Counted from the first letter of the stretch, positions 35,505-44,061 are shown. The stretch: 64,000 bases of DNA from Lacisediminihabitans profunda (GCF_008040105.1 NZ_VRMG01000007.1:240070-304069); one strand, 5' to 3'. The notes: generated by a model from the letters alone, not told the origin. Numbers and translations are program-made.

Positions 35505-36248
35505 TTAGAGGTTGCGCTCGGCGAACGCCGCCATCGCGTTTCGCACGAAGGTCGCGCCCTCCAGGCCGCCGTACTTCGCGCCGAATCGTTCGTCGGCGAC
35601 GTACAAGTCGCCCATCCCCACGAACTGCTCCGGCGTCGGGCGCCTGCCCTGCCAGCCGACGACCAGCCAGTCGTAGTGGCGCCGCGTGATCGCCAGGACC
35701 TCCTCGCTCTCGACGCTGGCGCCGGCGGCGATAGCCGCCAGGTAATCCGCCTGCACCGACTTCTGGTCCTCACGGAACTTCGCCTTCTCGGCCGCCGTGA
35801 GCGACCGCCACCAGCGGTCACCACTCGCGTACGCCTCCGTGCCCCAACGTTCCTCGACCTCTTGCCTGTACTGCGTGTGGTCGAAGCCGTCGAACATTTC
35901 CTCTGCCATGAGTTCTTCACCTCCCCTCATTCGTCGAATCGTGGCCTCCACCGAGCCGATCTGCCGGTCGAGCCTGTCCTTCTCCAGCCGGAGCCAGCGC
36001 AGGTGTCTCTCGAGCGCATCCGCCTGTTCTCGGTCGCCCGCGAGCAGGTCGGCGATCGCCGGCAGTCCGAGGCCGAGCTCTCGCAGCAGCAGGATGCGCT
36101 GCAGCCTCACGAGGGCATCGTCGTCGTAATAGCGGTAGCCGTTGACGCCGATGCGGCTCGGCTCGAGCAGGCCGATGTCGCCGTAGTGCCGCAGCGTGCG
36201 GGATGTCGCTCCCGACAGCCTCGCGATGTCCTGGATGGATCTCTCCAC
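35505..36248 (-). CDS. MerR-family regulator with TipAS-like effector domain
   Basis: This 247-residue protein has an N-terminal MerR winged helix (RSIQDIARLSGATSRTLRHYGDIGLL, residues 3-28), a long coiled-coil dimer helix (about 70-110) and a C-terminal TipAS-like domain with WWRSLTAAEK and HYDWLVVGWQGRRPTPEQF. TipA proteins bind thiopeptide antibiotics in that domain and activate their own promoter. I chose the GTG at 36248: GGAGG lies 4 nt upstream, and the longer GTG at 36275 would sit inside the -10 element. It is probably self-activated. Confidence 0.9.
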   Translation of the reverse strand: MERSIQDIARLSGATSRTLRHYGDIGLLEPSRIGVNGYRYYDDDALVRLQRILLLRELGLGLPAIADLLAGDREQADALERHLRWLRLEKDRLDRQIGSVEATIRRMRGGEELMAEEMFDGFDHTQYRQEVEERWGTEAYASGDRWWRSLTAAEKAKFREDQKSVQADYLAAIAAGASVESEEVLAITRRHYDWLVVGWQGRRPTPEQFVGMGDLYVADERFGAKYGGLEGATFVRNAMAAFAERNL

Positions 36249-36273
36249 GCCGCCTCCGTCCCTCGTGTGCTCC

Positions 36274-36304
36274 ACGCTAAACGTTGACGCCGCGTCAATG
36301 TCAA
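36274..36304 (-). promoter_or_regulatory. MerR-type promoter with 19-bp spacer
   Basis: On the minus strand TTGACA (36299-36304) and TAGCGT (36274-36279) are separated by exactly 19 bp. The spacer starts with the dyad TTGACG-CGG-CGTCAA (36284-36298). An over-long spacer holding a dyad is the hallmark of promoters that MerR activators untwist. It drives the TipA-like gene. Confidence 0.85.
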
Positions 36305-36360
36305 GGGTGGGATTGCTCCGCCCGCAGTGCGGCGCCCGTCGAGTTCGCGGGGAGCCGCGC

Positions 36361-36468
36361 CTCGCGGAGGGAGTCCCACCTCGCGGACGGAGTCGCGCGG
36401 CCCGGCGGCGGGGAAACGCACTCGCGGAGGGAGGCGGGACCCCCTCCGCCGTGCGGTTTCCCCGCCGC
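36361..36468. repeat. GC-rich repeats and long imperfect inverted repeat
   Basis: Three copies of CTCGCGGAGGGA-like words lie at 36361-36372, 36380-36391 and 36421-36432. The arms 36405-36431 and 36442-36468 are reverse complements except for a few bases, with GCGGCGGGGAAAC on one side and GTTTCCCCGCCGC on the other. The loop is only 10 bp. A transcript would fold into a very stable hairpin. No coding frame is convincing here (36305-36560). Confidence 0.75.
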
Positions 36469-36561
36469 GAGGCGGGCGGGTGCGTCCCCGGCCCGGGGCG
36501 GCGACTGCGCGGGGCCCGGCCCGAGCCGCGTCAAACGAGGGGCTTGCGCTCCGCCAAGACG

Positions 36562-36600
36562 CGATATATCTTGAGTTTACGCACACGCGATATATCTCGA
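36562..36600. promoter_or_regulatory. Duplicated PadR-type operator upstream of the DUF4097 gene
   Basis: CGATATATCTTGA (36562-36574) and CGATATATCTCGA (36588-36600) are near-identical and 26 bp apart, each around the palindrome GATATATC. They lie 38 bp before the DUF4097 start. The downstream gene of that operon is a PadR repressor, so an autoregulatory role is likely. Confidence 0.75.
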
Positions 36601-36637
36601 TTCGGATGCGCGGCATCCGCCAACGAAAGGCACGACA

Positions 36638-37438
36638 ATGGCTCTGGAAAAGTGGCTCGTCGACGGCGAGAAGGTCATCGACATCGAACTCGTCCGCAAT
36701 CTCAAGGTCGCCCTCATCGCCGGTCAGGTGAACATCGTCGGACACGACGAGCCGGGCGCGCGGGTGGAGGTGCACTCGGTGCGCGGCAAGGCGCTCAAGG
36801 TTTCGATCGACGGGGACACCCTCGAGATCGACCACCCCCAGCTCAGCTGGGACAACTTCATCGACGTGTTCAAGTCGTTCAGGGGATCCGCGAGCGCGGA
36901 CGTGAGCATCATGGTCCCCCGGGATGCCGCGCTCAAGTTCGGCGTCGTGTCGGCGAGCGCGCTCATCAGCGGCCTCACCGCCGACGCACGCATCAGCACG
37001 ATCTCCGGCGAGGTCGTGGTGGACAACCACCGCGGAGATCTCGAGCTCAACGCCGTGAGCGGCGAGCTGGCGGTGCGCAATCACACCGGCAAGATCGCCG
37101 CCCACACCGTGAGCGGCGACGTCACTGCGACGGGCGAGATCTCGCGCTTCACCTGTGAAGGCGTGTCGGGGAACGTCTTCCTCGACATCGCCGGGATCCC
37201 GGATGAGGTGCGCATCAACACCGTCAGCGGCAACGTGACGACCAGGCTGGAGGCCGGCGTCGCCGCGCAGTACCGGATCAACACGGTCAGCGGCAAGCTG
37301 CAGCTCGACGACGCGTCCATCACCGGGGTTCGCGGAAGCTACACCGGCAAGTACGGTGTTCTGGAGAAGAGCTGGCTCGACTTCAAGGCCAACACGGTGA
37401 GCGGTGACGTCTCGGTGCTGCACGCGGTGACCGCATGA
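36638..37438 (+). CDS. DUF4097 family beta-strand repeat protein
   Basis: This 266-residue protein is made mostly of short beta repeats containing the recurring words TVSG and AVSGE (for example INTVSGNV, INTVSGKL), the pattern of DUF4097 proteins, which form a right-handed beta-helix-like fold. There is no signal peptide, so it should be cytoplasmic. The gene overlaps a PadR regulator by 4 bp (ATGA). The DUF4097-PadR pair recurs in Actinobacteria. The biochemical role is unknown; it may sense or buffer the condition to which PadR responds. Confidence 0.88.
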   Translation: MALEKWLVDGEKVIDIELVRNLKVALIAGQVNIVGHDEPGARVEVHSVRGKALKVSIDGDTLEIDHPQLSWDNFIDVFKSFRGSASADVSIMVPRDAALKFGVVSASALISGLTADARISTISGEVVVDNHRGDLELNAVSGELAVRNHTGKIAAHTVSGDVTATGEISRFTCEGVSGNVFLDIAGIPDEVRINTVSGNVTTRLEAGVAAQYRINTVSGKLQLDDASITGVRGSYTGKYGVLEKSWLDFKANTVSGDVSVLHAVTA

Positions 37439-38043
37439 CTCCTCCGGTCTTCGCGCACGGACACCTGAGGCTGTACCTGCTCAGCATCCTCGCGACGCAG
37501 CCCATGCACGGCTACGAACTCATCCAGGCCCTCGGCGACCGGTTCGGTGGGACATACGTGCCGAGCGCCGGCACCATCTACCCTCGACTGGCGAAGCTCG
37601 AGGACGAGGGACTCGTCACCAAATCGAGCGACGGTCGCAAGACCGTCTACGCGATCACGGATGCCGGCCGCGCCGAACTCGAGGCGCGACAGGGCGAGCT
37701 CGACGGGATCGAGAGTGACGTGACCGACTCGGTTCGCCGCCTCGCCGACGAGGTCCGGGCCTCGGTGAACGGCGCGATGAAGACGCTGCGGGCCGATCTC
37801 GCCGCCGCGGCACGCGAGGCGAGGGATGACGCGAGGGACTTCGGGCGCACCGTTCGCGTGGACACCCAGCGCTCCACCACGAGCACGCAGCTGCACGAGG
37901 CCGAGATGGTGCTCAACGAGTTTCGCCACCAGGTGCGCGTCGACCTTCGTCGACTCGCCGCGGACGGCGAGATCCCCGCGGAGATGGTCGCGCGGCTCAA
38001 GGAGCGGCTCGACGGCGTGCGGGCCGACCTGCTGGCCGGCTGA
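37435..38043 (+). CDS. PadR-family transcriptional regulator
   Basis: This 202-residue repressor has the N-terminal PadR winged helix (LRLYLLSILATQPMHGYELIQAL, then AGTIYPRLAKLEDEGLV, residues 9-65). A long C-terminal helical region with RADLAAAAREARDDARDF probably forms the dimer. It is translationally coupled to the DUF4097 gene and probably binds the duplicated GATATATC sites upstream of it. Confidence 0.92.
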   Translation: MTPPVFAHGHLRLYLLSILATQPMHGYELIQALGDRFGGTYVPSAGTIYPRLAKLEDEGLVTKSSDGRKTVYAITDAGRAELEARQGELDGIESDVTDSVRRLADEVRASVNGAMKTLRADLAAAAREARDDARDFGRTVRVDTQRSTTSTQLHEAEMVLNEFRHQVRVDLRRLAADGEIPAEMVARLKERLDGVRADLLAG

Positions 38044-38143
38044 ACGCGCAGGGCGGGCCGCGAGGATCCTCACGGAATCCTTACGGCCCCGCAGGCGTCG
38101 AGGCCCGTGATCCCGGGGTCGCGGGCCCGAGCCTTACGAATTA

Positions 38144-38171
38144 TTGACACTGCAGGGAAGGGGTGTAGTGT
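38144..38171 (+). promoter_or_regulatory. Promoter of the KimA-type transporter gene
   Basis: TTGACA (38144-38149), a 16-bp gap and TAGTGT (38166-38171) match the actinobacterial consensus. The GTG start lies 8 nt further on, so the transcript would begin at or within 1-2 nt of the start codon. Confidence 0.75.
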
Positions 38172-38179
38172 CGCTCCTC

Positions 38180-40240
38180 GTGACTAGCGAAGTTCGGTCG
38201 CCGAAGAGGTGGCTGATCGGCGAACCGCTGGCGTCTGAGAAACTCGAAGGCCAGCTCCTCCCGAAGCATTTGGCGCTGCCTATTTTTGCCAGCGACGCCC
38301 TTTCCTCCGTGGCCTACGCGCCGCAGGAGCTCCTCCTCATCCTCACCCTCGGCGGCCTCGCCTTCCTGAGCTTCGCCCCCTGGGTGGCCGCCGCAGTGGT
38401 GCTGCTGCTCATCGTGGTCGTGTCGTCCTACCGCCAGCTCATCAAGGCGTACCCCTCGGGCGGCGGGGACTACGAGGTGGCGCACCGCAACCTCGGCGAG
38501 AAGGCCGGCCTCGTGGTGGCCTCCGCGCTCCTCGTGGACTACATCCTCACCGTGACCGTGTCGGTGGCATCCGGCGTGGACAACATCATCTCCGCGTTCC
38601 CCGTGCTCAACACCTGGCGAGTGGAGATCGCCGTCGCCTTCGTCATTCTTCTCGCCGCGATCAACCTGCGCGGTGTGGCCGAGTCAAGCAAGGCCTTCGC
38701 GCTGCCCACCTACCTCTTCATCGCGAGCGTCGGGGTCATGATCGTGACCGGGCTCGTACGCGCGGCGCTCGGCGACACTCCCATCGCCGCCTCCTCCGCC
38801 TTCACCGTGAAGTCGCCGCAGAGCCTCAGCCAGATCGCCTTCATCCTGCTGCTGCTGCGAGCCTTCGCCAGCGGCTGTAGCGCGCTCACCGGCGTGGAGG
38901 CGGTCGCCAACGGCGTGCAGGCATTCCGCCGCCCCAAGATCAAGAACGCGCAGCGCACGCTCGTGCTCATGGGTTCCATCGCGATCGTGCTCTTCGTGGG
39001 CATCATGGCGCTCGCCCTGATCAGCCGGGTGCACTACGCCGAGACCGCCTGCGACCTGCAGGGGTTCAAGGACTGCACGACCGCGCCTCAGGCGAGCGTG
39101 ATCTCGCAGATCGCGGCCGCGGTGTTCCCGGGCGCCGGTTATTTCATGTTCTACGTGGTGCAGGGCACGACCGCCCTGGTGCTGCTGCTCGCGGCCAACA
39201 CGGCGTTCAACGGGTTCCCCCTGCTCGGATCGGTACTCGCCCGAGACTCGTACGCGCCCAAGTCCCTGCAGACCCGAGGCGACCGGCTCGTCTACTCCAA
39301 CGGTGTCCTCGTGCTGAGCGCCGCCGCCATCCTGCTCCTGCTGATCTATCGCGCCAACCTCACCCAGCTCATCCAGCTGTACATCATCGGCGTCTTCGTC
39401 TCCTTCACCCTCGGCCAGACCGGCATGGTCGTGCACTGGACCAAGATGCTGCGCGAGGGTTGCGCCAACCGCGGCCAGGTGTACCGCAGCCGGGCCATCA
39501 ATGCGACCGGCGCCCTCTTCACCGGCATCGTGCTCATCGTGGTGACCATCACCAAATTCACCCACGGCGCGTGGCTGGTGTTCGCGATCATGCCGGTGCT
39601 GTTCTACCTGATGCTGCGCATCAACCGGTACTACGCGAAGGTGGCGCGGGACATCGAGGTCGACCCGACCACGACCTTCGGCGCGTCGGGCGACCACGCG
39701 ATCGTGCTCGTCGGAAAGATGCAGAAGCCCACCCTGAAGGCGCTCGACTACGCCATCGCCGCCCGGCACGAGAGCATCGAGGCGATCCACGTGAGCATCG
39801 ACGATGCCGCGTCGGAACTGCTCTCCAAGCAGTGGGACGAGATGAACATCAAGGTGCCGCTGCGCATAGTGTCGTCGCCGTACCGCGACATCAGCATGCC
39901 CCTGATCAAGTACATCAAGGCGCGGCGGGCGGAGTACGGCTCCGAGGTCGTCACGGTCTACACACCCCAGTACATCGTGGGCCACTGGTGGGAGAACCTG
40001 CTGCACAACCACAAGGCCCGCCGCATCCGTCAGAAGCTCATGCTCTGTCATGGCGTGACGATCGCCCTGGTTCCGTGGCTGCTCGACTCGTCGAAGGCGC
40101 TCTACGGGCGCCCATACCGGCCGCTTCCCGGCCAGGACCGCCGTGGCGAACCTCGTCGACCGGTGATGCGCAAGCCACTTCCGCCTGCGGCCCCGCTGGT
40201 CAAGAAGCCGACCCCGGCCAAGAACTCCGTGCGCCAGTAG
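38180..40240 (+). CDS. KimA-type (YdaO) potassium/APC-superfamily transporter
   Basis: This 686-residue protein has about 12 helices and a C-terminal cytosolic domain (after about 500). It begins PKRWLIGEPLASEKLEGQLLPK and then has SDALSSVAYAPQELL and YPSGGGDYEVAHRNLGEK, closely matching the Bacillus KimA (YdaO) K+/H+ importer family of the APC superfamily. In that family the C-terminal domain is inhibited by c-di-AMP. I chose the GTG at 38180 because the promoter places transcription start there; upstream in-frame GTG codons fall in the -10 box. Annotation as a generic amino-acid permease would be the alternative. Confidence 0.85.
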   Translation: MTSEVRSPKRWLIGEPLASEKLEGQLLPKHLALPIFASDALSSVAYAPQELLLILTLGGLAFLSFAPWVAAAVVLLLIVVVSSYRQLIKAYPSGGGDYEVAHRNLGEKAGLVVASALLVDYILTVTVSVASGVDNIISAFPVLNTWRVEIAVAFVILLAAINLRGVAESSKAFALPTYLFIASVGVMIVTGLVRAALGDTPIAASSAFTVKSPQSLSQIAFILLLLRAFASGCSALTGVEAVANGVQAFRRPKIKNAQRTLVLMGSIAIVLFVGIMALALISRVHYAETACDLQGFKDCTTAPQASVISQIAAAVFPGAGYFMFYVVQGTTALVLLLAANTAFNGFPLLGSVLARDSYAPKSLQTRGDRLVYSNGVLVLSAAAILLLLIYRANLTQLIQLYIIGVFVSFTLGQTGMVVHWTKMLREGCANRGQVYRSRAINATGALFTGIVLIVVTITKFTHGAWLVFAIMPVLFYLMLRINRYYAKVARDIEVDPTTTFGASGDHAIVLVGKMQKPTLKALDYAIAARHESIEAIHVSIDDAASELLSKQWDEMNIKVPLRIVSSPYRDISMPLIKYIKARRAEYGSEVVTVYTPQYIVGHWWENLLHNHKARRIRQKLMLCHGVTIALVPWLLDSSKALYGRPYRPLPGQDRRGEPRRPVMRKPLPPAAPLVKKPTPAKNSVRQ

Positions 40241-40252
40241 CCCGGTCCGTCT

Positions 40253-41299
40253 TCAGCGCACGCCCGTGATGGCCGAGCGCTCGCGCATCACGAGGTGCGG
40301 TGTGACGAGCCGGTGCCGCGGGTCGGTGGACGACGACGACCAGCCGACGATCTCGCCGCCGGTCGGCCCGAGCAGCAGCTCCAGCGCCCCCGCTGCCACC
40401 TCGTCGAGCGGCTGCTCCACGCTGGAGAGGCCGACGGCCTCCGCGACGGGGGTGTTGTCGTAGCCGATCACCGGGATGTCCGCCCCCACGGCCAACAGCG
40501 CGCCGAGGGCGAGCGAGTCGCTCGCGCACACCACGGCATCGACCGGCGTACCGGAGTCGAGGAGCGCCTGCAGAGCCTCCCGGCCCTGGGCGACGCCATC
40601 CACCGTGCTGAGGTCGAGGGCGTCGAGTTCGGCGGCACTGAGCCGGCCGTCGGACTCCATGGCGTCCCGCCAGCCCCGCCGTCGATCATCGCCGGTGCCG
40701 GAGGGCCGCGGCCAGCCGAGATAGGCGATTCGCAGCCTTCCCTCGCCGAGAAGGTGGCCGGTCGCCTCGTGCAGGCCGCTCCAGCCGTCCACATCCACCC
40801 AGAGGTGCCTCGGGTCGTTCATGTCGTCGATGCCCCAGGGCCTGCCGAAGGTGACGAACGGCACGTTGTTCTCGATGAGCCACTCGGTGCGGGGATCCCC
40901 GTGAAAGGTGGCGGTGAGCACGAACGCGTCGACGTCGGCCCCGTCGCGGAGCCGCTTGAACTGGCGGATCTCGTCCTCCGGGTCGAGAGCCGTGAAGAGC
41001 ATCACCCTGAGGCCACGCTGGTCGGCCTTCTCGGTGAGCGCGTGCAGGAACCTGTCGAGCACCGCACCGGAGATGCCGTTCTGCATCGGGTCGAGCCGGA
41101 TGCCCAGGGTGGAGCTCTTCTGGGTGCGCAGCCTTCTCGCCGAGGCGTGCGGGCGGTAGCCGAGTTGCGCGATCGCCGCCTCGACCCGTTCGCGGGTGGC
41201 CGGCTTGACAAGCCCAGGCGAATTGAGCACGTTGGAGACGGTCTGCCGGGACACCCCAGCGACGCGGCCCACATCGACCACGGTGGGCAGTTGGGACAC
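40253..41299 (-). CDS. LacI-family transcriptional repressor
   Basis: This 348-residue regulator has an N-terminal LacI helix-turn-helix and hinge (VVDVGRVAGVSRQTVSNVLNSPG, residues 7-29, then RPHASARRLRT) and a periplasmic-binding-type sugar domain. The GTG at 41299 has AGGAGG 5 nt upstream. It is divergent from a sugar ABC operon. The palindrome TTGATCGATCAA appears both upstream of its own start and in front of that operon, so it very probably represses both until a sugar binds. It ends 12 bp from the convergent KimA gene. Confidence 0.94.
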   Translation of the reverse strand: MSQLPTVVDVGRVAGVSRQTVSNVLNSPGLVKPATRERVEAAIAQLGYRPHASARRLRTQKSSTLGIRLDPMQNGISGAVLDRFLHALTEKADQRGLRVMLFTALDPEDEIRQFKRLRDGADVDAFVLTATFHGDPRTEWLIENNVPFVTFGRPWGIDDMNDPRHLWVDVDGWSGLHEATGHLLGEGRLRIAYLGWPRPSGTGDDRRRGWRDAMESDGRLSAAELDALDLSTVDGVAQGREALQALLDSGTPVDAVVCASDSLALGALLAVGADIPVIGYDNTPVAEAVGLSSVEQPLDEVAAGALELLLGPTGGEIVGWSSSSTDPRHRLVTPHLVMRERSAITGVR

Positions 41300-41314
41300 G
41301 GCCGCCTCCTCGCT

Positions 41315-41328
41315 CTTGATCGATCAAG
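41315..41328. promoter_or_regulatory. LacI operator O1
   Basis: The 14-bp perfect palindrome CTTGATCGATCAAG lies 15 bp before the repressor start. A minus-strand -10 (TACCGT, 41334-41339) places the transcription start inside the operator, so binding would silence the repressor gene itself. Confidence 0.85.
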
Positions 41329-41444
41329 CAGTAACGGTACGCTATCGCGGTCCGCGCCGTGAACTGGCCTTTCGACCTCCCGCACGCACAGAGTCATCGC
41401 GCGCGCCGCGCACCGAATGTCACCGAATCGCTACCGTGATCGGG

Positions 41445-41473
41445 TTGACACCCCTCGCGGGCGGCTATATCGT
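41445..41473 (+). promoter_or_regulatory. Promoter of the sugar ABC operon
   Basis: TTGACA (41445-41450) and TATCGT (41468-41473) are separated by 17 bp, the best promoter match in the window. The operator palindrome begins 10 bp after the -10 element. Confidence 0.85.
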
Positions 41474-41483
41474 CATACTGCTG

Positions 41484-41497
41484 TTTGATCGATCAAA
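41484..41497. promoter_or_regulatory. LacI operator O2 (ABC operon)
   Basis: The perfect 14-bp palindrome TTTGATCGATCAAA sits just past the expected transcription start. A weaker third copy, TTTGAACGATCCAA, is at 41519-41532. The shared core with O1 identifies it as a site for the divergent LacI protein. Confidence 0.88.
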
Positions 41498-41549
41498 TTG
41501 CGGTGCTTCACCGCAAAGTTTGAACGATCCAATCCCAAAGGAGGGCACT

Positions 41550-41636
41550 GTGACCGCCGGTCTCTCGCGCACACTGCCCCCATCCGGTTCGCGCCGCGAC
41601 CGACCCGGCCGCGGCGCGCCCCTTCGACTTCTCTGA
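41550..41636 (+). CDS. Possible 28-residue leader peptide of the ABC operon
   Basis: A GTG preceded by a very strong AAAGGAGGG site (41537-41545) opens a 28-residue frame, VTAGLSRTLPPSGSRRDRPG and on, ending in a leucine-rich tail, 32 bp before the binding-protein start. It is rich in Arg and Pro and looks like no known protein. A ribosome site of this strength without a gene is unusual, so it may be a translated leader that sets expression of the importer, or a remnant. Sequence alone does not show which. Confidence 0.5.
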   Translation: MTAGLSRTLPPSGSRRDRPGRGAPLRLL

Positions 41637-41668
41637 CGCCCTCGCAACACCCAACCAAGGAGAAACAC

Positions 41669-42922
41669 ATGCAACGACGCACAACACGCTGGCTGGTAGT
41701 CGGCGCCTTGGCTGCGGCCGGTGCCCTCACGCTGAGCGCGTGTGGGTCTGGCTTCAGCAGTGGCTCGAGCACTTCGGGCACCGGTGGACTCACCTCGTCC
41801 AAGAAGGCACTCACCGTGCTCATCGGCTCGAGTGGCGACGCCGAGACGAAGGCCGTGAACAGCGCGGTAGCCGACTGGACGAAGTCCTCCGGCACGAAGG
41901 CGACCGTCTCCGTGGCGAGCGACCTCAACCAGCAGCTCGCCCAGGGCTTCTCAGCCGGCAAGCCGGCCGATGTCTTCTACCTCTCGACCGACGCCCTCGC
42001 GGGATACGCCTCGAACGGGTCGCTGCTCGCCTATGGCGACCAGCTCAAGAACAAGAGCGACTTCTACCCGAGCCTCGTCAAGTCGTTCACCTTCGACGGC
42101 AAGTTCTATTGCGCCCCGAAGGACTTCTCGACCCTCGCCCTCGAGATCAACACCGACATGTGGAAGGCGGCCGGCCTCACCGATGCCGACATTCCCAAGA
42201 CCTGGGATGACCTCGCCACCGTCGCGAAGAAACTCACCACTCCCCAGCACGTCGGTCTCGGCATCGGCGGCGAGTACGCCCGCATCGCCGCGTTCATGAC
42301 TCAGGCCGGCGGCAACCTCATGAACGCCGACAGCACCAAGGCCACGGCGAACAGCGACGCCAACATCAAGGCGCTCGACTACGTCAAGACGCTCATCGCC
42401 GACGGCAGCCTCAAATACGCCAAGGACCTCGGGGCCGGATGGGGCGGTGAGGCCTTCGGCAAGGGTCTCGCAGCGATGACCATCGAGGGCAACTGGATCA
42501 CTGGAGCCATGACCAACGACTACCCGAACGTCAAGTACACGATCGCCGAGCTGCCGACGGGCCCCGCCGGCAAGGGAACCATGCAGTTCACCAACTGCTG
42601 GGGAATCGCCGCCGACAGCCCCAACCAGGCCGCCGCGCTCAAGCTCGTCGAGAAGCTGACGAGCTCGAGCGACCAGCTCGCGTTCTCGAAGGCGTTCGGT
42701 CCGATGCCGTCGATCAAGTCCGCCGCCGCCACGTGGAAGAAGGACAACCCCCTGCTCGTGCCGTTCCTCAAGGGAGCGGACTATGCGAAGGGCGTGCCGA
42801 CCGCCAAGGGCGCCGCTGACGTCGTGACCGACTTCAACTCGAAGATCGAGAGCCTCGCCACCGGGGATCCCAAGACGATCCTCGACGCCACGCAGAAGAA
42901 CCTCGAAGCACTGGTCAAGTAG
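41669..42922 (+). CDS. Sugar ABC transporter substrate-binding lipoprotein
   Basis: This 417-residue extracellular binding protein has a lipoprotein signal (MQRRTTRWLVVGALAAAGAL then the lipobox LSAC, Cys25) and a family-1 solute-binding fold (KPADVFYLSTDALAGYASNG, LSPxxW-like and GKGLAAMTIEGNWITG). It would be tethered outside the membrane and deliver an oligosaccharide to the two permeases downstream. GGAG lies 7 nt before the ATG. It is the first structural gene of the LacI-controlled operon. Confidence 0.94.
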   Translation: MQRRTTRWLVVGALAAAGALTLSACGSGFSSGSSTSGTGGLTSSKKALTVLIGSSGDAETKAVNSAVADWTKSSGTKATVSVASDLNQQLAQGFSAGKPADVFYLSTDALAGYASNGSLLAYGDQLKNKSDFYPSLVKSFTFDGKFYCAPKDFSTLALEINTDMWKAAGLTDADIPKTWDDLATVAKKLTTPQHVGLGIGGEYARIAAFMTQAGGNLMNADSTKATANSDANIKALDYVKTLIADGSLKYAKDLGAGWGGEAFGKGLAAMTIEGNWITGAMTNDYPNVKYTIAELPTGPAGKGTMQFTNCWGIAADSPNQAAALKLVEKLTSSSDQLAFSKAFGPMPSIKSAAATWKKDNPLLVPFLKGADYAKGVPTAKGAADVVTDFNSKIESLATGDPKTILDATQKNLEALVK

Positions 42923-42927
42923 TCACT

Positions 42928-44061
42928 ATGACTGCGACCACGAGACGGCCTTCCCGCTCCGGCATCCGGGGCGGGGAGGCCCTCTCGGGCTACCTGTTCA
43001 CCGCACCCATGCTCCTCCTCCTCGGGCTGTTCCTGGTCGTGCCGGTGCTGATGGCCCTCTGGGTAAGCTTCTCCGACTGGAGCGGGCGAGGAAGCCCGCT
43101 CTCCGGCGACGTCCACTTCGTGGGCCTCAACAACTACTCCGCGCTCCTGACCGGCGGCGGACTCGCCGAGCAGGACTTCGGCACCGCGCTCAAGAACAAC
43201 GCCTGGTACGTCGTGCTCGTCGTGCCGTTGCAGACCGCGCTCTCACTCTTCCTGGCGGTGCTCGTCAACCGGCAGATCCTCAAGGGCCGCGGATTCTTCC
43301 GTACCGCGTTCTACTTCCCGTCGGTCACCAGCTCGGTGGCCATCACCGTCCTCTGGTTGTTCCTGTTCAACTCCACCGGCGCGGTGAACAAGCTGCTCTC
43401 GTTCATCGGCGTCAAGGGCCCGAACTGGTTCAACGATCCTGACGGCATCATCCACAACTTCTTCGGCCTCTTCGGGGTGAAGACCGGGCCGGCAGTCCTC
43501 ACCGGCAACACCGCCCTCGGCGTCTCCTGGTGGGACTGGCTGGGTGGGCCATCCGTCGCGATGACCGCATTCGTGCTTCTCGCGGTCTTCACCACGAGCG
43601 GCACGTTCATGCTGCTCTTCATCGCAGGGCTCCAGAGCCTCGGCGGCGACGTGACCGAGGCGGCGATGATGGATGGCGCGAACGGCTGGCAACGCTTCTG
43701 GAAGGTGACGCTCCCCCAGCTGCGCCCCACCCTGTTCACCGTGCTCACGCTCGGGCTGATCGGCTGCTGGCAGGTCTTCGACCAGATCTACACGGGCACG
43801 AAGGGCGGCCCGGGCAAGACCACACTCACGCCCGCGTTCCTCTCCTACCAGTCGGCGTTCAACAACCAGCAATGGGGACAGGGCGCGGCGATCGCGTTCA
43901 TCCTCTTCATGATCATCGTGTTCTTCACCCTGGTGCAGCGCTGGGTGCTGGCCGAACGCAAGGTCTCGAAACGCCGGATGCGCGGCTACGAGATCCCGCC
44001 GTCCGGGACGCCCGTCGCAGCCCCGACCCAGCCCGGCCGAGACAAGGAAGGCCAGCGATGA
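42928..44061 (+). CDS. Sugar ABC transporter permease (MalF/UgpA type)
   Basis: This 377-residue permease has about six helices plus an extended loop. It begins LSGYLFTAPMLLLLGLFLVVPVLMALWVSFSDW, and the ATPase-contact EAA loop is EAAMMDGANGWQRFWKVTLP. It is longer than typical MalF-type partners of this class (about 300), with the extra residues mainly in a loop near 140-185. It starts 5 bp after the binding-protein stop and overlaps the next permease by 4 bp. Confidence 0.94.
   Translation: MTATTRRPSRSGIRGGEALSGYLFTAPMLLLLGLFLVVPVLMALWVSFSDWSGRGSPLSGDVHFVGLNNYSALLTGGGLAEQDFGTALKNNAWYVVLVVPLQTALSLFLAVLVNRQILKGRGFFRTAFYFPSVTSSVAITVLWLFLFNSTGAVNKLLSFIGVKGPNWFNDPDGIIHNFFGLFGVKTGPAVLTGNTALGVSWWDWLGGPSVAMTAFVLLAVFTTSGTFMLLFIAGLQSLGGDVTEAAMMDGANGWQRFWKVTLPQLRPTLFTVLTLGLIGCWQVFDQIYTGTKGGPGKTTLTPAFLSYQSAFNNQQWGQGAAIAFILFMIIVFFTLVQRWVLAERKVSKRRMRGYEIPPSGTPVAAPTQPGRDKEGQR

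Noticed and set aside
36541..36637. Small RNA gene between the TipA-like and DUF4097 genes
   Set aside because: The only signals are the two GATATATC operators; no separate promoter-terminator pair is seen.
38044..38180. c-di-AMP (ydaO) riboswitch before the KimA-type gene
   Set aside because: The promoter is too close to the start codon and no conserved riboswitch core is seen.
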